Source of the DNA: JAVBNF01 sp031551725
Lineage (GTDB): Bacteria; Bacteroidota; Bacteroidia; Bacteroidales; P3
Length of the DNA stretch: 38,646 bases
Direction: 5' to 3'
Assembly (NCBI GenBank): GCA_031551725.1
Contig: JAVBNF010000067.1
Span: 1-38,646, forward strand
Position numbers and translations under genes: made by a program. Shown here piece by piece: positions 5,847 to 15,395 of this stretch. Under the pieces are notes generated by a model, which was not told the origin of the DNA, searched no databases, and saw only the letters and a program-made list of their open reading frames with translations. The number at the start of each line of letters is the position of its first letter. Position 1 is the stretch's first letter.

Positions 5847-8642
5847 TTAACGGATAATTAATTTCGCATTTAATTTACGGCTTTTTCTCATGCTTGAAAG
5901 CTGCACCACATATAAGCCGCTACTCACATCTAAAGAAGTGATGATAGAGGTTTGTCCTTTAACTTGAATACGTTTAACCACAACACCGTTTGTTCCTACA
6001 ATTTGAATTTCGGCATTCGTCAAATCTTTAACAGAAACACCCAATTGTATTTCGAATGTTTGAGATTCGTTGACAATACTGGGCACCACACGGACACCAT
6101 TAAATGTATTTCGCGGCTTATGTCCATCTGTGAGCGGAATTACACGCACGGTTGCCTCCCGGCTATTTTCAATGCCGCAGCTTCCGGTTACTTCGACGGT
6201 ATATTTTCCTGCATCATGAAGTGCTGCTTTTTCCACCCAATACACTTTTTGATCGGCATCTTCGATAATATCATTACCCTCTTTTTTCCATTGATATGTC
6301 AAATTGTGCCCGGATGCTTTAACGGCTAAAATCAAATTCTCCAATTCATTAATTTTCATCGATTCGGGTTGTTCAAGAATTGTTGTAAGCGGTAGAACAT
6401 TTAATTGAATATTATCAATTGTATCGGATTGACAATAGCTCGCTGCAATCACTTTATATTGATCATTCACATCCACATCTCTTGCAGAGATCAAAAGTAC
6501 AGTATCATTACTTTCAGAAATCAAATGATTATTCCGATACCATTCGAACTTCAATACTTCACCATCTAAGCCGACAGTTAATGTTGCATCTTGTTTCGGA
6601 CATAAAATGGAATCGTGTAAAACACGAGTAATTTTAGCATTTGGAACGACAGTAATTGTTTGCATTTTCATTTCTCCATATACTGAAATTGCTGCAAGCT
6701 GAACAGTTCCTGATTTTTTGGCATACATAACGCCGCTTTGAAAATCAACACTTAATATTGTAGTGTCTGAAGATGTAAAATACATGCTTCGATTTATGTT
6801 TTCGGGAAAGCTCATCACATTTGCAGTATCATGTGTTTGAATGCAGATTTTCTCAGGTGCCGACAAAACGATGCTGTCCAATGGTTGGAAATAAATTGAG
6901 AAGGTATCACTAATCACCTCCTTACATGCCGAATATACACGCACAAAATAGCGCCCTGTATCTGCCAAGAGTCCCTGAATAAGAAGCATCGGCGAATCAT
7001 CACCTACTACAATTGCCTGACCTTCGGCAGATATTTTACGCCAACGATAATGTAGATCTTCCAGCAAGCTATTAGCAATAACCGTTACGGCTGTATCTTT
7101 CGGAGCAGTTACCATTATATTTTCAGGCTGTTGCACAATAATCAATGGCGGACAATCGGGTTGATTCGGCAGTTTTTCAGCATTATACTTTACATGCGGA
7201 TATGGATACAAGCCGGTTCCCATTTTCCAATCCTTATGAAAATCCCATCCCAAGTTTTCGTATGTTGCTTTGATTTTTAATGCTTCTCGATTCACATAAT
7301 CTCCATCTTGTGACGAATCATATTCACTCATTATAATATATTGAGATTCATCCAATGCTAAGTTGTTCTCATGAATTCCGAACATGTTATTTGCAATGAT
7401 GTTTCGAGCGCTATCATATTTTCTCCAAAAATTCATATTTACAGTAAATACGACACTATCGGTAATGTTATTTTCTGCAACAATTCCCGCCTGCTTATCA
7501 TTTGCCAAGATATTACCAATGTTATAAGCATTTTTAATAATAGATCCACTGTGAGTTGTATCTCCATTTCTACCGGAAATTCCACCGACATAACGGGTTC
7601 CGATAATTTCACCGGCGTTATATACATTTTCTATCGAACTATTATTTTCATTCCATCCGGCAATACCTCCAACATACATCTCACCATGTACATGTCCGGA
7701 ATTAAAACTATTTTCAAGTGTTGCAAAAGCAGAGATCAAATAATCGCCGTTATCTCCGGTAATTCCGCCCACATACGTATTTCCGATCACTTCTCCAAGG
7801 TTATAACATCCCTTAATCATGCAAAAATTATCACCTACCACTCCTCCTATGTAAACACCATCTACCCCACTTTCAATCCTGCCAAGGTTTGCACATTGTT
7901 CAATCAATCCTTCGGAGTCTTCCGATGCATTATTTTGACCGGCAATACCTCCAATACTCCATCCATGTCCAATTACATTTCCAATATTCGTACATTTTTT
8001 AATACTGCCATCCGAATAGCCGACAATGCCGCCTACATAATCGGTATATTCATTTCCTAAAATACGTCCGGCATTCGTGCAATTTGAGATAATTCCGGTA
8101 CGTTGATTTCCTCCGACAATTCCCCCAACATCTTCATATAGCATCGCTCTGACTTCAATAAAATTTTCACAGCTATCAATCCATCCACGATTAATCCCGG
8201 CAATTGTTCCCACATGATTTCCACCTATAATTGATCCATCTGAAATGATTAAATGGCTCACCTTTCCTTCAATGGCTATACATCCAAAGAATCCGACATA
8301 AGTTCCCGCCGGACGATTGATATGCAAATTTTTTATTTTATAATTATTTCCGTTAAAGTTGCCAGCAAATCCCTTTCCTCCCCATCCAATGACCGGAAAA
8401 CCGGATCCATCGCCGCTCGGATCGATACCTTGCACATCAATATCATTAGTCATTAAAAAATACTTGCCTAAATAAAAATCGACTTCTTTGTAGAAACGAT
8501 CCATTGTATCTGCCAATGCAATCAAATCATTAGGAGTCGATATTAAATATGGAGTTTTTTGAGTGCCGTTTCCTCCACTGTATTGTGCTTTAGCACAAAC
8601 AACGGAAAGAAGAAATAAAACAAATATTATTTTCGTTTTCAT
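5847..8642 (-). CDS. Large secreted GLUG-repeat/Ig-like protein with type IX sorting domain
   Basis: About 931 residues from an ATG at 8642, chosen because it follows the previous stop by 4 bases and gives a clean signal peptide (MKTKIIFVLFLLSVVCAKAQ). An N-terminal half with repeated GGI(V/A/S)G...GxI units separated by about 25 residues matches the GLUG-motif beta-solenoid found in Gram-negative adhesins. Two or three Ig-like segments follow, with conserved YxWRK and YQWKK. The final ~80 residues (FEIQLGVSVKDLTNAEIQIV ... GLYVVQL ... LIIR) look like a type A type IX sorting domain. It is probably an exported, surface-bound adhesin. It is the last and largest gene of the four-gene set. Confidence 0.82.
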   Translation of the reverse strand: MKTKIIFVLFLLSVVCAKAQYSGGNGTQKTPYLISTPNDLIALADTMDRFYKEVDFYLGKYFLMTNDIDVQGIDPSGDGSGFPVIGWGGKGFAGNFNGNNYKIKNLHINRPAGTYVGFFGCIAIEGKVSHLIISDGSIIGGNHVGTIAGINRGWIDSCENFIEVRAMLYEDVGGIVGGNQRTGIISNCTNAGRILGNEYTDYVGGIVGYSDGSIKKCTNIGNVIGHGWSIGGIAGQNNASEDSEGLIEQCANLGRIESGVDGVYIGGVVGDNFCMIKGCYNLGEVIGNTYVGGITGDNGDYLISAFATLENSFNSGHVHGEMYVGGIAGWNENNSSIENVYNAGEIIGTRYVGGISGRNGDTTHSGSIIKNAYNIGNILANDKQAGIVAENNITDSVVFTVNMNFWRKYDSARNIIANNMFGIHENNLALDESQYIIMSEYDSSQDGDYVNREALKIKATYENLGWDFHKDWKMGTGLYPYPHVKYNAEKLPNQPDCPPLIIVQQPENIMVTAPKDTAVTVIANSLLEDLHYRWRKISAEGQAIVVGDDSPMLLIQGLLADTGRYFVRVYSACKEVISDTFSIYFQPLDSIVLSAPEKICIQTHDTANVMSFPENINRSMYFTSSDTTILSVDFQSGVMYAKKSGTVQLAAISVYGEMKMQTITVVPNAKITRVLHDSILCPKQDATLTVGLDGEVLKFEWYRNNHLISESNDTVLLISARDVDVNDQYKVIAASYCQSDTIDNIQLNVLPLTTILEQPESMKINELENLILAVKASGHNLTYQWKKEGNDIIEDADQKVYWVEKAALHDAGKYTVEVTGSCGIENSREATVRVIPLTDGHKPRNTFNGVRVVPSIVNESQTFEIQLGVSVKDLTNAEIQIVGTNGVVVKRIQVKGQTSIITSLDVSSGLYVVQLSSMRKSRKLNAKLIIR

Positions 8643-8646
8643 CGGT

Positions 8647-10257
8647 TCATTTACTTTGAACATTTCCTATATGTTTCACTTTAACGTCATCTACACGCGG
8701 CACACAGACAATTTCAACAACATTACTTTGAAATTGTTTTTTACCGGTTAACACTTGCACAAAAAATTTGACAAGCGGAGCAGGAAGAAAATCTGTTGTA
8801 TTGACATTAACAGACCATGTTGTATCATTCAATAACAAATCTTTAACAAATAAATTATTGGTTTCATTTTCATTCTGCATATAAAGTTTCACGCTTAATA
8901 CACCTTTAACATTGGTAAGCACAGCAGTCAGCAAAAAATCTTCATCACCACACACCAATGCTTTATCGGAATTCAACAGAATGGAAGGTTTTGCACTCAC
9001 TCCGGCTCCCATCTCTTCATCAATCACCGGATTTGAGATCTCAGTTCCATCGGGCAAAGTAATTGACGACGGCACCTCCACGTCTACGGTTCCATCCTCG
9101 TTCAAATGAATAGAATCGGGAGCAAATTGATCTCGTATAGGCTCTGTTTCCGGATCTGTATAAATATCGCGGCCTACTACACTGTTGGTAATATTAATAT
9201 TTCCGCCACCTAAATCTTCTTTGCCCTGTTCGAGCGTTATATTTCCGCTGACTATTGAATTTTCAATATCTATTTGCGCATTCCCCACTCCTGCAATACT
9301 ACCGCCACCCCATCCGGAATTGGCATTTATTGCAATTGTGCAATTCTCCAATGCTATTTTACCACCTGAATAATAAATGGCCGACCCGCCATTTTGCGAA
9401 CTATTTCCGGCCATTGTTACAAATGATAATTTCGCATCCGTATTATCAAAATAACAGGCGCCTCCTTTGCCTATACCCATCGTAGAATTATTACTCATCA
9501 CACAATTATTCATCACTATTGATCCGCCGGAGCAATATAAAGCTCCTCCGGATTGCGCAGTACTATTAAGAAACGAGCTATTTGTAACAACCGCATTTAC
9601 ATTTTGAAGATAAATTGCACCACCATGACCGTTCTTTGCTTCATTATTAGCAAACGTTGTATTGTTTACAGTTAATGTTCCATCTGTCATGTAAATGCCG
9701 CCTCCAATATTTGCTTTATCAGCATCAAATACACATTGCTCCAATTCCACATCAGCACCTGCAACAACCGAATAAAAAGCGCCATTGCTACCATAATTTC
9801 CTACTCCGTTTGCAAACGTCAATCCCTGCAAACGACTTTTTGCACCGGCAGAAGCCACGGTCATGATGTGCTTCGCAATATTATTTCCCGAAAGAATTGT
9901 TTTATTTATTTGGGGATCTGAAGCCATTCCTCCATTTTCGGGATATCCACCTATGATCGTAACACCTTCGTTAAGTAGAAATGTCCGCAGCGGACCTTCG
10001 TAACCGGAAATCCCACTCATATTCAATGCCGGAATATAAGTTCCTGCTCCAACATGCACGGTTGTTCCTGACGTTGCATTGAATAATGTCAAACTCAAAT
10101 CATTACTTGCATCACTCCATGATGTTCCACTTCTATCTCCGGCACCCGTTGTTGTGATGTAAATATTTTGTGCCTGTATCGAATAACCGACAAGAAAAAG
10201 AATTAGTACGATTAGCGCATTCTTACGTTTTGTATGTAATCTTTCCTTATTCATCAT
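8647..10257 (-). CDS. Secreted right-handed beta-helix protein
   Basis: 536 residues. A signal peptide ends near GYSIQAQ, then comes IYITTTGAGDRSGTSWSDASN, the typical opening of Bacteroidota parallel beta-helix surface proteins. Repeats of the form GGAIY/GGALY and ENS/NNSxF (for example HGGAIYLQN, GGALYCSGG, GGSAIYYSGG) fill residues ~140-330. The C-terminal ~150 residues look like an Ig-like region, and no type IX sorting domain is evident at the end, unlike its downstream neighbour. Its ATG overlaps the upstream stop (ATGA), showing tight coupling. Function is probably surface binding, not enzymatic. Confidence 0.75.
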   Translation of the reverse strand: MMNKERLHTKRKNALIVLILFLVGYSIQAQNIYITTTGAGDRSGTSWSDASNDLSLTLFNATSGTTVHVGAGTYIPALNMSGISGYEGPLRTFLLNEGVTIIGGYPENGGMASDPQINKTILSGNNIAKHIMTVASAGAKSRLQGLTFANGVGNYGSNGAFYSVVAGADVELEQCVFDADKANIGGGIYMTDGTLTVNNTTFANNEAKNGHGGAIYLQNVNAVVTNSSFLNSTAQSGGALYCSGGSIVMNNCVMSNNSTMGIGKGGACYFDNTDAKLSFVTMAGNSSQNGGSAIYYSGGKIALENCTIAINANSGWGGGSIAGVGNAQIDIENSIVSGNITLEQGKEDLGGGNINITNSVVGRDIYTDPETEPIRDQFAPDSIHLNEDGTVDVEVPSSITLPDGTEISNPVIDEEMGAGVSAKPSILLNSDKALVCGDEDFLLTAVLTNVKGVLSVKLYMQNENETNNLFVKDLLLNDTTWSVNVNTTDFLPAPLVKFFVQVLTGKKQFQSNVVEIVCVPRVDDVKVKHIGNVQSK

Positions 10258-10823
10258 TTAGGAACATGTTTATCATTTCTATCTATAATATGCGGCCTGT
10301 CTTGATCAGATCCAATGACAATCAATTTATCTTTATATATACATCCATTTTCATCTGTAACCGTGATGCCGTATTCACCGGGGCGGACTATTTTATTATC
10401 CACCACATCCGGCCGGTTCCATTCAACGTATGTAAAAACAGGTGAGAATTTCAGTTGAATAAATTCGTTGCCATGAATACGTCTTTTTGTTTTCGGAAAT
10501 ATATACGGAGTTCCGATAAGTTCAATATCCGTATACACCCATTCACCTTCGCAACCTTCGGGAGAAATTTCTTTTACTCCAAAGCGAAAATGTCCACGTT
10601 CATCTCCCCAACGCACAACTATACTATCATTTTTCTGATCAAAAACAATTTCGCCTCCGGATATATCAAATTCAAATCGAGAGCCCTGTACGCTTGGCTC
10701 CACGGCAAATTGCGACATACTTCTTGTACATTGCTGTAAAGGCGCTTGTGCCTTGAATGTGGACATAAAGCCCACATTCAATAAGACTACACAAATCAAT
10801 ATAAAAAATAAGTTGTTTTTCAT
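10254..10823 (-). CDS. Small exported protein of unknown function
   Basis: 189 residues from an ATG at 10823; an in-frame ATG at 10841 only adds six residues before the signal peptide MKNNLFFILICVVLLNVGF...FKAQ. The mature part contains GGEIVFDQKNDSIVVRWGDERGHFRFGVKEISPEGCEGEW, then PGEYGITVTDENGCIYKDKLIVIG. These resemble PKD/SprB-like 'G-x-Y-x-V-x-V-x-D-x-x-G-C' units of Bacteroidota surface proteins. I do not recognise a specific family. It is coupled by ATGA to the beta-helix gene, so it probably works with it at the cell surface. Confidence 0.6.
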   Translation of the reverse strand: MKNNLFFILICVVLLNVGFMSTFKAQAPLQQCTRSMSQFAVEPSVQGSRFEFDISGGEIVFDQKNDSIVVRWGDERGHFRFGVKEISPEGCEGEWVYTDIELIGTPYIFPKTKRRIHGNEFIQLKFSPVFTYVEWNRPDVVDNKIVRPGEYGITVTDENGCIYKDKLIVIGSDQDRPHIIDRNDKHVPK

Positions 10824-10881
10824 GCGAAGTTGTAATATCAAGTATCAAACCCAATACACAATGCCTGATCCCCACAATTTC

Positions 10882-11763
10882 TTACAGATTCTTCACGTGT
10901 TTAATTGAGTTGGTAGTAGGATTAGGCGTAACAAGAACGGTAAATGAAGCTTTTCCACTTTCGATTTCACCGGCAACACCCGATTTACGGCTCACATGAT
11001 CGCTAATCTCCGTGAGTGTGACTTTGTATTTATAACCGGCTTCTAATGTCAATGCAATATTTGCTGCTGTTTTTCCGGTTGTGTACAATGCGCTTGCAGA
11101 AGCGTAATTAGTTGTCGATGTAAAATAACTTGCATCAGACACAGCTGTTCCGTTAGAAGATGTTGTCTCTTCAGGCGACTCCACGCTTTGTCCGTAAGGA
11201 GTTTTTTCAATATGATATTTCACAATGCGTTCACCAATACCACCAATGGTATAAGCGACATTATAGGTTGTTGCACTGCAAGGCAGGATTGCAAATGAAT
11301 CTGTTGACGAAAATCCGGCCGATGGAAGCGGAAGTACATAAATTGTTTTTTCCACTTCGGTGCCCGGACAAACAGCCGACGGATAATCCGGAATGGAAAT
11401 ACTTTGAGTAACTTTTAAAGAATGTTCTCCTGCTGTGCTCCACGCAATGGTAATATTATTTTGATTAGCCACAGAAGTCGCGTCAGTATTGTTGATTTTC
11501 CAAGTAGTGGAAGCTGTAGCGGTTTTTCCGGTAAGAGAAGTATAAGCGGAGATCCATTGCGTGGAGGCACTTCCGGAGGATTCTATACTATATGGCATTA
11601 TAGATCCTATCGTTACAAAGTCTATTTGGCTAGCATCCAAACTATCCGCAGTGTGTGTAGTTGTTGGAGTGCCTGAAGTTGAAGCTGTTTGAGCATTCGT
11701 TACGGTGGTTGCAATTAATCCAAGAGCAACCATACATGCAATTAAGAATTTTTGTGTGTTCAT
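10882..11763 (-). CDS. Exported Ser/Thr-rich protein of unknown function
   Basis: 293 residues. A signal peptide (MNTQKFLIACMVALGLIATTVTNAQ) is followed by a low-complexity Ser/Thr/Ala-rich mature region. Segments such as TWKINNTDATSVANQNNITIAWSTAGEHSL and a V-x-P-x-P-S-A-G-F junction suggest Ig- or PKD-like repeats. No sorting domain is seen; the tail reads TPNPTTNSIKHVKNL. It is first in the surface-protein set, 58 bases before the next ATG, and follows a 5' leader of about 135 bases. The function is not known. Confidence 0.6.
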   Translation of the reverse strand: MNTQKFLIACMVALGLIATTVTNAQTASTSGTPTTTHTADSLDASQIDFVTIGSIMPYSIESSGSASTQWISAYTSLTGKTATASTTWKINNTDATSVANQNNITIAWSTAGEHSLKVTQSISIPDYPSAVCPGTEVEKTIYVLPLPSAGFSSTDSFAILPCSATTYNVAYTIGGIGERIVKYHIEKTPYGQSVESPEETTSSNGTAVSDASYFTSTTNYASASALYTTGKTAANIALTLEAGYKYKVTLTEISDHVSRKSGVAGEIESGKASFTVLVTPNPTTNSIKHVKNL

Positions 11764-11937
11764 CGTTTTGTTTTTTACGATACATATATATATATTCCAA
11801 AAACAAACTTTGAAGAGAAAAGCTGAATAAAGAATACATCATACGCACCAATTTTTATTTTAATTTATTTACTACAAAAAGACAATCTTTTTAAAAATCG
11901 TCTATACAAAGATAGTCAAATAAATTACATTTAACAA
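11764..11937 (-). promoter_or_regulatory. Promoter and long AT-rich leader of the surface-protein operon
   Basis: On the minus strand TTG (11937-11935), a 20-base spacer and TATCTTTG (11914-11907). The predicted start near 11900 leaves about 137 untranslated bases before the ATG. The leader is AT-rich with no strong hairpin. The rest of the gap, 11938-12063, is very AT-rich and holds only a short GGTTGC-ACAAA-GCAACC hairpin. Confidence 0.6.
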
Positions 11938-12063
11938 CTTTTACCGATTAAATTTCAAATTCAGAAATAAATAAATTACACAAAAACAACATATTAAAAA
12001 TAATTATTAATAATTTTTAAAAATAACAACTTGGTTGCACAAAGCAACCTCAAGCAGTTAAAA

Positions 12064-12101
12064 CAAAAAAATGCGGCAAATACATAATGTAGTTGCCGCA
12101 T
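12064..12101 (-). terminator. Rho-independent terminator of the MarR gene
   Basis: ATGCGGCAA (12071-12079) and TTGCCGCAT (12093-12101) form a 9-bp perfect stem with a 13-base loop. On the minus strand it is followed by TTTTTTGTTT, placed 36 bases after the MarR stop. Confidence 0.85.
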
Positions 12102-12136
12102 GCAATCATAAAAAAAGGGGGATAACGCGCTTCTCT

Positions 12137-12625
12137 TTATTGACCACCTGTCAATATCGCCACGCGTCTATCATTCTTTACAAAGATGTCATTCATTGAG
12201 TTATTAAAAACAGCTAAGCACTCTTCATTTTTTGAAAAGAACTCTACATTAATATCACTAACAATTTTTACGGCAACACCCATTATTTTCTCTCCCAAAG
12301 GGGTCAATTTAACAGTTTTCAGTCGGGTATCTCCTTCATATTCTTCGCGCACAACAAAACCTCTAGCGACCATTTGCTTAAAAACATTAGACACCACCGA
12401 TTTATCTTGCTTTGAAATGCCGATAACCATTTTTTGAGTTACAACGTCATGTGTAAACGACAATAAATACAAACCACTCACGACAACATATTCGGAATAC
12501 GAGAGTTCAATCTGCTCCAAGCCTTTATTTATCATCTGCTGATAGAGACCGTGCACAGCCATTAAAAGGAAACCGGGATTATTCTCCGGAGCTAAAATAC
12601 TAATTACTTTTTTACTTAAAGGCAT
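12137..12625 (-). CDS. MarR-family transcriptional regulator
   Basis: 162 residues. The winged-helix core is recognisable. GISKQDKSVVSNVFKQMVARGFVVREEYEGDTRLKTVKLTPLGEKI corresponds to the recognition helix followed by the beta-wing, with the D-x-R wing motif typical of MarR proteins (DTRLKTVKLT). The N-terminal part (FLLMAVHGLYQQMINKGLEQIELSYSEYVV) fits the dimerisation and linker helices. It is a single gene with a clear terminator and faces away from tcdA by 46 bases. The target genes and ligand cannot be inferred. An operator cannot be identified with confidence. Confidence 0.85.
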   Translation of the reverse strand: MPLSKKVISILAPENNPGFLLMAVHGLYQQMINKGLEQIELSYSEYVVVSGLYLLSFTHDVVTQKMVIGISKQDKSVVSNVFKQMVARGFVVREEYEGDTRLKTVKLTPLGEKIMGVAVKIVSDINVEFFSKNEECLAVFNNSMNDIFVKNDRRVAILTGGQ

Positions 12626-12671
12626 ATCTAAAATTTTTTATTATAATACAAATTAATTTGAACTAAAAAGC

Positions 12672-13457
12672 TTAGCTTTTTTTGCAAGATGCAAGTTGCT
12701 GTTTTACCTTCTTAGGTATCGGTAAATCGCTTTTTATGTCGTGTCCTAACAAACGACGAATCACCACCGATGCACACATCATACCGAATAAAGCCGGCAT
12801 ATATGAGATGGTACCCACTGTTGATTTTTTATTAGGTTCATTTTCATTTAGGATCATTGCATGTGCAGGAATTTCTTCAGGAGAAAAGACGGTGTATATA
12901 CCGTTATAAACACCAAGTTTATGTAGTTTTTTCCGAACCACATCTGCCAAAGGACAATGGTGGGTTTGCGCGATATCGGCAATTTGTACGTTTTGCGGAT
13001 TTAGTTTTCCACCGGAACCCATCGAACTAACAACGGGCACCTGCATTTGCGTACAATGATAAAGCAAATAGATTTTCGGCGAAAGCGTATCAATGGCATC
13101 TACCACAAAATCGTATTTAGCCATTTCTAAAATATCAATCATCACTTGATCCTTTACATATACAGGATATACATGTAATTGAATATCGGGATTAATATCT
13201 TTCAAGCGTTCGGCCATGACTTCGGCTTTGTTGCGTCCGTCTGTACTCAACAACGCTAAAAGCTGGCGATTTCGATTGCTTGCATGAACATTATCATTAT
13301 CCACAATAGAAAGCGTCCCCACTCCCGCCCTGCACAGCATTTCGGCCACATAAGCCCCCACGCCGCCAAGTCCGACCACAAGGACATGGGCGTTTTTCAG
13401 TTTTTCCAACTGATGGGTTCCGAGGAGGAGTTCTGTGCGTTCGAGGAAGGTATTCAA
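12672..13457 (-). CDS. tcdA: tRNA threonylcarbamoyladenosine dehydratase (TcdA, ThiF/MoeB fold)
   Basis: 261 residues starting at a TTG codon. There is no in-frame ATG before a stop 15 bases upstream, and the N-terminus from the TTG (NTFLERTELLLG) matches family members, so the rare start is probably real. TcdA uses ATP to cyclise t6A at position 37 of ANN-decoding tRNAs. It has the nucleotide-binding GLGGVGAYVAEML, then DNDNVHASNRNRQ, where DxDxVxxSNxNRQ is the adenylation signature, and DAIDTLSPK. The C-terminal GTISYMPALFGMMCASVVI is typical for this branch. A palindromic repeat lies immediately upstream. Confidence 0.92.
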   Translation of the reverse strand: MNTFLERTELLLGTHQLEKLKNAHVLVVGLGGVGAYVAEMLCRAGVGTLSIVDNDNVHASNRNRQLLALLSTDGRNKAEVMAERLKDINPDIQLHVYPVYVKDQVMIDILEMAKYDFVVDAIDTLSPKIYLLYHCTQMQVPVVSSMGSGGKLNPQNVQIADIAQTHHCPLADVVRKKLHKLGVYNGIYTVFSPEEIPAHAMILNENEPNKKSTVGTISYMPALFGMMCASVVIRRLLGHDIKSDLPIPKKVKQQLASCKKS

Positions 13458-13458
13458 A

Positions 13459-13502
13459 GTTTCTGGTTTCTAGTTTCTGGTTTGAAACTATAAACCAGAA
13501 AC
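13459..13502. repeat. GTTTCTGGTTT direct and inverted repeats
   Basis: GTTTCTGGTTT occurs at 13459-13469 and 13473-13483, and its exact reverse complement is at 13492-13502, so an 11-bp hairpin forms with an 8-base loop. It fills the short gap between the S41 protease stop and the tcdA start, and could end transcripts. Confidence 0.75.
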
Positions 13503-13512
13503 TATATTTTTT

Positions 13513-15282
13513 TTAATAATTAATCTTTTGCGCTTTAAACATTTTCTCGTCTTTTATCGCTTTGAGGGCGGCTTTGTAGCCGTCGTCTACATCTTTCATG
13601 ACTTGAAAATAGGCTGGAAAACCGTACAGGGTACGAGCAATCATTGCTTTAACTTGAATACGGATGAATTCGTCGGAAGATTGGATAACCTGATGCTGAA
13701 CATTGTCTTCTTTTTTAGCCAAATCATCCAAAAAACTTTTCATTTTATCTTGATTCCACAATGCCTTGCTTACATATTCTTCATACGAAGACACATCTTT
13801 CAAGGTCGAATCTTTTCTCATTTCATTGATCATTTGATTAAGGAATGATTCTGCATTGCCCATACGGATTGTATTGCGTTTCACGCCTTTCGTTTCAGCG
13901 AAAGCGTAAAATTCCTCCATATATCCGTCGATCGAAAAATGTTTTTTATAATCGGCTAAAGTAGGATATGCGGCCAGCAATTCGGCACGTTTTTCATCCA
14001 TTAAATTCATTGAAAAATCGTTGAAAACATTGGCTCTTCTCAAGTCGATAAAATAATCGGAAGCGCGAGTAGTGTCAATCGGCACAAAGATATCGGGATA
14101 AATACCGCCGCCGCCATAGACCGTGCGCCCACCGGAGGTTTTGTAATGCAGACTATCGGGAATTTTTACAGAATCCGAATATATCAGTTCTCCATTTTTC
14201 TGACGCTTGTAGATATCCGCATAATAGTCGGAACGGTCGCCATCGATGTATGGTTTTTGAATGCAACGGCCGGAAGGCGTGTAATAACGGGCTGTTGTAA
14301 GTCGGAGTTCAGAACCGTCGGGCAAGTTCAGCGGACGTTGTACAAGACCTTTTCCGAACGAGCGGCGGCCGATAATTAAAGCGCGATCCCAATCCTGAAC
14401 AGCGCCGGAAACAATTTCGCTGGCAGAAGCAGAGCCTTCGTCAATCAAAACAATTAACTTTCCTTTTTCAAAATTTCCACGTGCTGTAGAACTAAAGTCC
14501 TGACGCGGCTGTGCAGCGCCTTCCATATACACAACCAGCTGATTTTTGGGCAAAAACTCATTTGCAAGTTCAACGGCAATATTTAAATAACCGCCGGTAT
14601 TTCCACGTAAATCAAGAATCAGGTTTTTCATTCCTTGCGATTTCAAATCGATAATAGCATTACGTACCTCATCGGCAGAAGTACTTGAAAAACGGTTCAA
14701 TTCGATGTATCCGGTTTCTTTATCTTCCATAAAATAAGAATCCACGCTATTTAAAGGGATTTTATCACGAACGATGTCGTAAACAAGGATTTTATCTATT
14801 TTTTTGCGAACAATCCCGACAATCACATGTGTTCCTTTTTTCCCACGCAAGTGATTCAAAACCCAATTATTACTAATTGAATCTCCGGTTGCATTCATAT
14901 CATCAATCGTCACAATTTTATCACCTGATTGTATGCCTAATTTTTCGGAAGGACCGCCGGCAATTACATCCAAAATGGTAATTGTATCGTGATACAATTG
15001 AAAGGAAACGCCAATACCGTCAAATTTTCCAACCAGGGGTTCATTTGCTTTTTCCAAATCTTTCGCAGCGATGTAAGACGAGTGAGGATCAAGCTGTTTC
15101 ACCATTTCAACAATTCCCTTTTCGGCAATAGGCGCCAAATCCACTTTATCCACATATCCCCGATGGAGATACTGGATAAATACATCCAATTTCTGGTCTA
15201 CTTTTTTCGGATCGTAATCTGCTTGTGAGAAAGCACTTGAGGCAAGAACAGACAGACAAATCCAACTAAATATTTTTTTCAT
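13513..15282 (-). CDS. S41-family C-terminal processing protease, periplasmic
   Basis: 589 residues. It has a signal peptide (MKKIFSWICLSVLASSAFSQ), a PDZ-like region near residues 85-165 (GIGVSFQLYHDTITILDVIAGGPSEKLGIQSGDKIVTIDD), then the S41 core. LDLRGNTGGYLN is followed by EGSASASEIVSGA, with the catalytic Ser, and RRSFGKGLVQ, with the catalytic Lys. This is the Ser/Lys pair of Ctp proteases, which trim exported proteins. The ~200-residue C-terminal extension is typical of Bacteroidota. It is divergent from clpX; the -35-like TTG and -7 box at 15304-15334 are its promoter. Confidence 0.93.
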   Translation of the reverse strand: MKKIFSWICLSVLASSAFSQADYDPKKVDQKLDVFIQYLHRGYVDKVDLAPIAEKGIVEMVKQLDPHSSYIAAKDLEKANEPLVGKFDGIGVSFQLYHDTITILDVIAGGPSEKLGIQSGDKIVTIDDMNATGDSISNNWVLNHLRGKKGTHVIVGIVRKKIDKILVYDIVRDKIPLNSVDSYFMEDKETGYIELNRFSSTSADEVRNAIIDLKSQGMKNLILDLRGNTGGYLNIAVELANEFLPKNQLVVYMEGAAQPRQDFSSTARGNFEKGKLIVLIDEGSASASEIVSGAVQDWDRALIIGRRSFGKGLVQRPLNLPDGSELRLTTARYYTPSGRCIQKPYIDGDRSDYYADIYKRQKNGELIYSDSVKIPDSLHYKTSGGRTVYGGGGIYPDIFVPIDTTRASDYFIDLRRANVFNDFSMNLMDEKRAELLAAYPTLADYKKHFSIDGYMEEFYAFAETKGVKRNTIRMGNAESFLNQMINEMRKDSTLKDVSSYEEYVSKALWNQDKMKSFLDDLAKKEDNVQHQVIQSSDEFIRIQVKAMIARTLYGFPAYFQVMKDVDDGYKAALKAIKDEKMFKAQKINY

Positions 15283-15303
15283 TCCCCTATTTTTTATAAC
15301 TTA

Positions 15304-15334
15304 CAAAATTACTGTTTTTTTAAGAAAATAGCAA
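15304..15334 (-). promoter_or_regulatory. Promoter of the S41 protease
   Basis: On the minus strand TTG (15334-15332), a 20-base spacer and TAATTTTG (15311-15304), fitting TTG-N19/20-TAnnTTTG. Confidence 0.6.
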
Positions 15335-15368
15335 GTATAATTTATTAGGAAAACTGTATTTTTTTTTT

Positions 15369-15376
15369 TATCTTTG
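15369..15376 (+). promoter_or_regulatory. -7 box of clpX that decides its start codon
   Basis: TATCTTTG fits TAnnTTTG. Transcription should start near 15381-15384, downstream of the ATG at 15378, so the ATG at 15396 is favoured. No TTG box is evident at the expected distance. Confidence 0.6.
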
Positions 15377-15395
15377 CATGAATGATTTTTTTAGA

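Noticed and set aside
7371..8060. 229-codon plus-strand frame
   Set aside because: It is antisense to the GLUG-repeat region; its Ile/Ser/Asn-rich repetitive text mirrors the repeats of the real gene.
15378..15395. Six-codon N-terminal extension of ClpX (MNDFFR)
   Set aside because: The ATG at 15378 lies upstream of the transcription start predicted from TATCTTTG, and family similarity starts at the next Met.
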